Source of the DNA: Panonychus citri
Lineage: Eukaryota; Arthropoda; Arachnida; Trombidiformes; Tetranychidae
DNA: 64,000 nt
Direction of reading: 5' to 3'
Assembly (NCBI RefSeq): GCF_014898815.1
Contig: NW_026515543.1
Span: 4,030,001 to 4,094,000, forward strand
In this document: positions 57,080-64,000 of the stretch, one piece after another
Position numbering within the stretch: position 1 is the first letter of the stretch
Layout of the letters: each line of letters begins with the position of its first letter
Notes under the pieces: generated by a model
Seen by the model: only the letters and a program-made list of their open reading frames with translations
Database searches by the model: none
Told to the model about the DNA's origin: nothing
Made by a program: the position numbers and the translations under genes

Positions 57080-60025
57080 TTAACCAAAAAGTTTCTCGAA
57101 ACACGAATGGCAATATGGTTTATCATTTTGCTCTTTAAAAGTTCCCTTGTTAAGTTGCTTCAAACAAAATGAACAAACAAAATGTTCAGGATGAAATTTC
57201 CTAAACATGGCTGTTATACAACGTCCGTTAATTGGTTTGTGACATCCGGCACAAAGTGATCCTCTTTTGGCATGATAATGTGTCTCGCAATAAGGTTGAC
57301 CTTCATGGTCAAAGAAACTACCTCCAATAAATGGACATCGACAATCCTGTAATCAATAATTAATAATAATCAATAATCAAGGAAAATAATAATTAATAAG
57401 ATAAACAATTTCTATCAAATTACTGGACAAAATAAACAGACAGTTCTTGATAATAATCTAATCATATCTTAAAGAAAACACAAGTTAATTGTAAACAAAC
57501 AATAAAAAACTCAAATAAGATGCAATGGTTTATGAATATTCCAAACTTGTTAACGTTAAAAGTTAATTGTCTGATTAGTTTGTTGTTCTCGTGTTTATCT
57601 GATGAGTTTCGCCTTCTTCTTACCCTACAAACAAAACAATCCGGGTGCCATTGTGAATTTAGCGCTGATATATAATTGTCCGTGATCGCGCTATTACATC
57701 CTGCACATTTGGGTGCAAATAGATCAAAATAGTCTTCGCTACAATAAGGTTTTCCATCTTTCTCATGATAACCTTCATCTCCAAATTGTTTACCACATTG
57801 GGCACAGAAAAAGTGCTCTGGGTGCCATGTTTTGTCTAAAGCGGTGACACATTTCTAGAAAAGAGAGAAAATAAAGAGAAACTTATTAGTTTTAACACGT
57901 TACAGTTTTTTAGGTTAAGTTTAAGGAAGTTTTTTCTCTCTATTCCAATGACAATCTCTTGAAAAGTATTATCAATATCACTTTGGCATGAGAAAACTTC
58001 TTTCATCTACCTTTGAGTTGAGTCGAAAATCATTTTAGCTCCTACATCATTTCAATGTTTTCCTCATTTAACCCTATTTGCTTTTCGTTTTGAGAAACAT
58101 TTCTCTTTTCACTCTTCACTCTTTTCTTCATCTTCATCTTCATCTTCATCACTAATCTTTTCTTATCCATCTCTCTCTCTCTCGCTCTCTAAATCATCAT
58201 CTTACTACATGTTGTGGGTGTTGTACCAAGGACATTGGGTGTTAACAATCATTTATTCTATTCATTTTTTTTCATCCTCATCATCAGTTTTCTTCCTCTT
58301 CTTTAGAGTCTTAATGCCAGAGCAAGTTGCCAAATCGTCTGTGGGTTGATTTCTTTTCCTGTATTTCTCTTGCTCTTACTATTATTTTTGATCAATGAAT
58401 GATGATGAAAAGAGAGAAACATGAATGTGGGCTAAGGTGAAAGGAATCGCTCTTACGTCGATAATCGATGAATTACAGTAGGCGCATCGAGGTGAAAATA
58501 AATTGTGATAATCGGCTTCACAATAAGGCTCATTTTCCCGTTCGAAAAAGTTTCTTTGCCCCAATTCGATTCCACAATGTACACATGTAAAATGTTCCGG
58601 ATGCCAGGTTCTTCCTAAAGCAGTAACAACCTACAAAAAAAGGGAAGAAAATAAAAAAAATATGATTAATAATAGTGTTCGTAAAGAGACAAGACCAGCA
58701 AATTAGAGAGAAAGAGAGAGAAATTTAAAAATAACCACTATCATTAAGAATATTCTGATATGTGGGATTATCTAAGTTTCGGCTTCAGCTGAAATGGTGA
58801 GACAAGTGAAACCATAACATTAAAAGTCAATGTTAATACAATTAATTGATTAGAATAAGTCAATTACCAGTCCAACGATTGGTTTATGACAAGCAGCACA
58901 ATGACCTTTAGCAGTTGTATCTACGCCATGTTTACTCATGTCAATCTGAAGATCACCAATCATCGTGTCCAAAGTTTGAGCTTTACTTTGAACCTGAGTT
59001 TGTTTAGCAATTCCTTTAATTGATGAGGATTTTGGTTGAACTTTTCCATATTCATGGTTAGGAGATTGTTTCTCTTTAACCTAAAAGATTAAATAAAAGA
59101 AAAGAGAGTCAATATTACAAAGGGAACAATTTCTAAACAGATGATTAAATTTTAGGATGAAACAGTTAACGGGTTAACGATAGTACCTTAAAATCTGACA
59201 GAGAGGCCATCAGATCATCAAGCTCTCCAATAGCATTGGAAGCTCCATAAGGTTTACTGGTAGTAGATTTAGTAACATTATGTTGTGGTGAAGTCTAGAA
59301 ATATTAGAAAGATTAGAAAACAAAGAAGGTTAAGATTTTAGTGTGGAAACGAGAATAGTGGGTGAGAGAGAGAGAATGTCTTAATGAATTACCTTAAAAT
59401 CGGATAAAGAGGCCATCAGATCATCAAGCTCTCTAATTGCATAGGAAGCTCCATTTTTATTTGCCTTCGGGGCAGCGGTTGTGTTAGTGGTTCCATTTGT
59501 CTTAGGATTTGGATCCATAACTACATGTTGAGGTGAAGATGTTGCTGTCTGTGGTTTAACTGTAGTTTCCCGGCTTTCTTCATAGAAATAAGTCACTTGA
59601 GTAATCGGTTTTAATTCCCTTGTATGGGTACGAGATTCACTATATAAGTGAAACAGGACAACAAGGTTTAAATAACAAAGAGAACAGAAAAAAACAGGAA
59701 AACAAATTAGTGAAAAGTTGCCATTGAATCCAGAAAATGGAAAATCTCATTTCAATGAAATTACAATAAAAATTGAAGACAATCATTTGTTTAAATTGAA
59801 AGGAAGGACACAGTTAATTGTTAACAGGATCCAGAATCCAGGGTAATTTATATTAACCAGATTAAAACAAGATAAAGATGATTAATAAACTGGATTGATG
59901 AACAACAACAACTCATTTAGGTGTAAACACAAAAATAAACAAAACAAAATAGACAAACAAGATGAAAGAAAATGTAACAAAAAAATGAAATAATATCAAT
60001 TTGATTCTTACCCTGTACTTGTCAT
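57080..60025 (-). CDS. Paxillin-family focal adhesion adaptor, four LIM domains
   Basis: Seven exons: 60025-60012, 59639-59393, 59294-59187, 59080-58868, 58630-58457, 57854-57624 and 57346-57080. They give 417 aa. Paxillins dock kinases and vinculin/FAK-type partners at integrin adhesions. Two consecutive exons each carry the LD4 motif ELDDLMASLSDFK (about 75-87 and 111-123). LD5 follows (TLDTMIGDLQIDM, about 159-171). Then four tandem LIM domains run from C184 (CAACHKPIVGL) to the end (CHSCFEKLFG), with repeated WHPEHF/FHPEHF cores and all Cys/His zinc ligands apparent. No LD1-LD3 is present on this start, so it is shorter than vertebrate paxillin (557-591 aa). An upstream donor near 60134 hints at other first exons. 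Confidence 0.93.
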
Positions 60026-61269
60026 AATTAATGTCCACTAATCACAGTATTTTCGATGGTAAAATAACAACTAAATTAACCAAATTAACGCGTAACAATT
60101 AATAGAAAACAAAACGAAACAACTTGTTGACTTACCACAATTTAAAATCAAACTAAACTCCTTGTTTGGAGTCATGAATGATAATCAAAACAACAAATCA
60201 CTCGCTCAGGCGCATTAACGTTTTCCAACAATTTGTTGATCAGTTAATTCAATTAATTTGATTTAATTTCTGTCGTTCGTTTTTAATTAATGTGATTTAC
60301 CATCTTGTCTCTTTTTCATCCTTTCATCTTGATCGGGTTAATGTGTTCATTGAAACGATTCAGTGAAAAAGATACAAGAGTTTCAAGTGTTCAAACGATA
60401 ATCGATTGTTGATTTTTTTTTTACCTAATCAATCAATTAACTTGATAACAATTCAATTACCCAAAGGATTAATGTTTGTCCCCAACATAAGGGAATCAAT
60501 GTGATATCAAGTTTTACACAACAATCAGGTAAATCTGGTTAGATACCTGCAGAAAAGTTGGCAAACAATCAACGAAAAAGTGATTTTTTATTATCACAAC
60601 AAAAAGTATAAACAAAATATGATCAATCAATTAGCAACAATTAACTTTAGATGTGACAATTTGATCATCAACACACTAAACCTAATTAAAGGGAGAGAAA
60701 ACTTAATGGAATTGAAGAGTTAATAATCTAATTCTAATCCAGGATAGTTAATTGTTGAAAGGATCGAAAAGGTAAGATTAATAACTTATCATCTCTTTGT
60801 AACGATAAGAAAATTTTTTAAAAAAATTCTTTTCTATTAATGTTATTGTTTTCTTCCCAAAAGAAAGTAGAACGTTTTTCCTCTTTCTTTTTTCTATCTT
60901 TGTTTTCTTTTTATCTTTTTTTTTTCCTAATCACCTTTTCCTCTGTAATAATTATCTTTTTCTCTCTCATTGTAATTATCACCGTTATTTTGTCTCTCTC
61001 TCTCTTTCTCTCTGTTTATCTTCTAGATAATTAGTAGAATGAGAAAAAGAGAGAGAGAAAAGAGAAACTCTCACAATTGTAATAATTCCACAATTTAAGG
61101 TAACCAACATTTTCTCCTTTCTTTTTTCTCTTACTTTCTCTTGGCCCTAATTTTGTCTATTCTATTTTCTATTTTCAGGTAAAACCAGATTCCGTTGTTC
61201 CAAATTTTTCTCTCTTCTTTTCTCTTTTGTTCTCAGTTGATTTTATCACCACGTTTTCTTTGCAATTTA
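60026..61269. other. Divergent region between paxillin and the nuclear receptor
   Basis: Contains the paxillin 5' region and, on plus, a likely nuclear-receptor 5' UTR exon ending at 61099 (AAG|GTAACC). The following acceptor (TTTTCAG) ends at 61178. No LD-motif exon for paxillin seen here. Confidence 0.4.
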
Positions 61270-64000
61270 ATGTCAAACAATTCAAGTTCTTCCAATGATC
61301 CCAACAATCAACATGTTTGTCGTATTTGCTCCGACCGAGCAATCGGTTATAATTTCAGTGTCCTCACATGTGAACCATGTAAGGCCTTCTTTAGACGGAC
61401 AGCGGACAAACTAGAGGTAAGTTTTGCATTAGAATAGATGAGAATTGACCTCTTGAGAAGTGACCATCAACTAGAATTTAGTTTGAAATTAAATCATATG
61501 ATTTTCTGTTGAAATGTGATAATGGCGAGTCAGCATTTTCTATTCTCTTTTTTTTTCTATATTAATTATGTGTTGATGTGGTGACAAGTTGATGTCTTTC
61601 TTGTTTATTAATTGTTTTCCTCTTTTTTTTCTCCTTTGTTTTTTATATTAATTGAATTAAGGAATTACAATGTCCGTTTAATAACGACTGTGATATTGAT
61701 AAAATTACCAGGAAAATATGTCGCCGATGTCGTTTGGTAAAATGTCTTAAAGTTGGCATGAGAAAAGATTGGGCTCAAAGTGATGATGAGAAAAAATCTC
61801 GATTTGAAAATTGTACCAATTTGTCTCGTGGGTGTGGTAGTGTCAAAAGTTCTACTATCAGTTCAAGATCATCTAATTACAATTGCAAAGATAATTTATT
61901 ACGAGATTTTAAAATGTGTAACAAATTAACTTCAAGGAGCTTCGTTAAAGATAATGATTCCATCTCATCTAATCGTAATACCTGGTCATCATTATCTCTG
62001 CCCACGCCTTCACCATCGCCATCTTCTTCATCATTATCAATGTCTTCAGCTAAAATGGGAGCTTCTTTCATGCAATTATCTGGTAAATCAACTTCATCCT
62101 GCTCTTCACCATCTTCATCCCTGCAATCATCAAAATCATGTTCAAATCTTAATCGTTATGGTCCAAACAAACAACATTCTGGTTTGATGCCTGCACCTTG
62201 TTCATCTTCAGCATCCTCATCATCTTCCTCTTCATCAATTATTCCAACCATTGATCTGATGAATTCTCTACAACGAACTTATTACCCTCAATCTAATTGT
62301 AAACAACCAAGACAGGACATTCAAAGTATTTTAAAATCAGACAGTAATTCCGATTGGTTGATTAGATTTCTAGTTGAAAGCCATGCACTAAATTTACCAA
62401 CATCTAGACTATCGGTAGATCAATTAAATTCTGAATCGAGTATTGTAAACAAAACTGATCAATCTTCAACAATTCGTGCAACGGAAACGGCTACTTGTTT
62501 ACAACAACCACAACCACAATCATCATCATCGTCATCATCAAGATCGGAATCCAATCCTTGTACCCGAGTTGGTGTAATTGTTGATGGACGGAAATTAGCA
62601 CCATCACCGACACCGATGATTAGCTCAAAAAAGACTTGTGTTTATCCACCAGGGTTATCCTGCTCGGATCGACAAAAACAACAACCACCATCATTAACAC
62701 CAATCAATCAAACTGATTGCAATTTGAAAGCCCGAGTGATTCGTAAAATTTTGGACGCTAATTTTGCTCCAAGTCATTTAAAGCAAGGATGTCGAAAAGG
62801 ATTCGCATTAGATGATCTAGAATCTGAAACGATCGATAGTTTAGTCAATGCTTTCGATTTTTTTAATCAACCACTAACCGTAAACAATTGTGAATTAACC
62901 TCCATTGAAGGTGTAACACAATTTACCGACCTTTATCTAGAAAAATTGATCTCCGGTTGTAGGTGTTTATCTTCTTACTCTAAATTGTGTCTAGAAGATC
63001 AAATCACTCTGGTCAAAGGAGGATTTCCCGATATACTGACCGTTAAAAGTCACTTTTGTGCCTCAATGTCAACCACCTCATCCTCACCCAGACCGAGCGA
63101 TAACTGTTGGCAAGTAATTAAACATATTTACCATTAATTAAAACCTAATTTAATCCTATTACATTTCCAGCTATAGCCAACAATTAATCGTTACAGTTGC
63201 AAATTTCATCTCCCAATTGTTTGATTAGAATCATTTTTTTTTTCTGCAAAACCAAATCAGTTTTGATTACTTAATGAGTATTAACTGTATATGTTGAGTT
63301 TAGGTAGACAATAATGTTGAAAACAAATTATTATCTCGAATTAATCAAACAATTAATCACCATTAATCTATCTTAATCATCTATCCTTCAATTACTAGTA
63401 GATGTAATTAATTTTTCTTTCTGTTTTACTTGTTTTCTGAACTTGGAATTAACTTTTCCCGCCTCTATGTACATAAAATTAATGTTTATATCTAAATTGC
63501 ACTTGATTGTTGATTGTTATATAAATAGAAACCATTATTAAGTACGAGTGTATCATGAGTTATACTAATTAACACGATTAAGTCAATTGAATTCAGGTAA
63601 CTAATAATCTCTATATTTAATTTACCTTTACCATTAAAACTTGTTGATAGCAATCAGATAATTACCATGGATTGTTATTGGAGTGGTAATTAGTTCAATC
63701 TGAGTTTTCAAATGTTCAAATGATTGGACATTTTCCAACATTCAGTTCAAGAGTCAGATAATTACAATTGATTGAACAATCTATTATCTAATCATCATAG
63801 AAAATAAGTTTAATTCAGTAAATCTTGAACGTAAATTGCACTGCTTCGTTTAAATCTAATTCTAATCAACTCTCTTTTTCTTCAATCATTATTATGATTT
63901 TCCCCTTTAATTTAATTTAGGCAACTAATCAACAACCTGATAATCCTTTGAGACGAGTTGAAGATTCATTTAGCAATGAAAGTGATCAAGGAAACACAAT
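61270..64000 (+). CDS. NR1J/HR96-type nuclear receptor (3' end off window)
   Basis: Coding exons are 61270-61416, 61662-63113 and from 63921 past the window end, all phase 0. HR96-type receptors sense lipids and xenobiotics. The DNA-binding domain starts at HVCRICSDRAIGYNF (residues 15-29). The P-box is CEPCKA (34-39), and the second finger is split across the intron (C53, C59...). It ends in CRLVKCLKVGMRKDW, typical of NR1J. A ~300-residue Ser-rich hinge follows, then the start of a ligand-binding domain with VTQFTDLYLEKLISGC and LCLEDQITLVKGG, the helix 3-5 signature. The start is the first Met after a 5' UTR splice at 61179; the frame is open upstream but has no ATG. Helices after 5 and the AF-2 lie outside the window. 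Confidence 0.92.
63114..63920 (+). other. Nuclear receptor intron within the ligand-binding domain
   Basis: 807 bp intron from CAA|GTAATT to TTTAG. AT-rich, nothing else seen. Confidence 0.7.

Overview
This is an AT-rich animal nuclear window. It has spliced genes with GT..AG introns, many (GA)n/(CT)n and GATGAT microsatellites, and no bacterial operon logic. The gene content fits an arthropod: an HR96/NR1J-type nuclear receptor, NMDA receptor subunit 1, the vesicular GABA transporter, MEF2, a paxillin and Di-Ras. The compact genes, low GC and a secreted Ser-rich protein would suit an acariform mite, but that placement is inference. Several genes have exons too short to stand out as ORFs. I assembled them from splice sites and protein homology, and the reading phase closes in each (Di-Ras 201 aa, VGAT 527 aa, MEF2 509 aa, mL53 134 aa, GluN1 1114 aa, paxillin 417 aa).

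Layout. 1-9.7 kb, minus strand: the first coding exon of an RdgB-type phosphatidylinositol transfer protein, whose remainder lies off the left edge, and a complete five-exon Di-Ras gene. An ~860 bp block upstream of the RdgB exon is repeated almost without change upstream of Di-Ras, next to a decayed copy of the RdgB exon. The two blocks differ by very few substitutions plus two tiny inversions at short palindromes. 10.9-16.7 kb: VGAT and a DEAD-box RNA helicase on minus, then a 61-aa single-span membrane micropeptide on plus. 17.8-25.7 kb: a Gfo/Idh/MocA oxidoreductase on plus, flanked by two copies of a noncoding array whose sub-blocks keep order and strand. 26.3-36.7 kb: complete MEF2 on minus in eight coding exons. 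36.7-46.5 kb: about 10 kb with no gene I can support, dominated by microsatellites, with a strong CTCF-like site near its far end.

46.5-61 kb is gene-dense. It holds a secreted acidic/Ser-rich protein broken by one frameshift, an intronless 6-pyruvoyl-tetrahydropterin synthase (plus), mitoribosomal protein mL53, NMDA receptor 1, a second secreted acidic protein, and a paxillin with four LIM domains whose LD4-motif exon is duplicated in tandem. 61.2-64 kb: an NR1J nuclear receptor on plus, running off the right edge.

Several genes have neural or muscle roles in other animals (VGAT, GluN1, Di-Ras, MEF2, paxillin; PTPS feeds BH4-dependent monoamine synthesis), but nothing in the sequence shows co-regulation. 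I found no mobile element, CRISPR array, tRNA or rRNA. I see no clearly undescribed biochemical system. The most unusual signals are the near-identical promoter-sized duplication with micro-inversions and the duplicated noncoding array beside MEF2.
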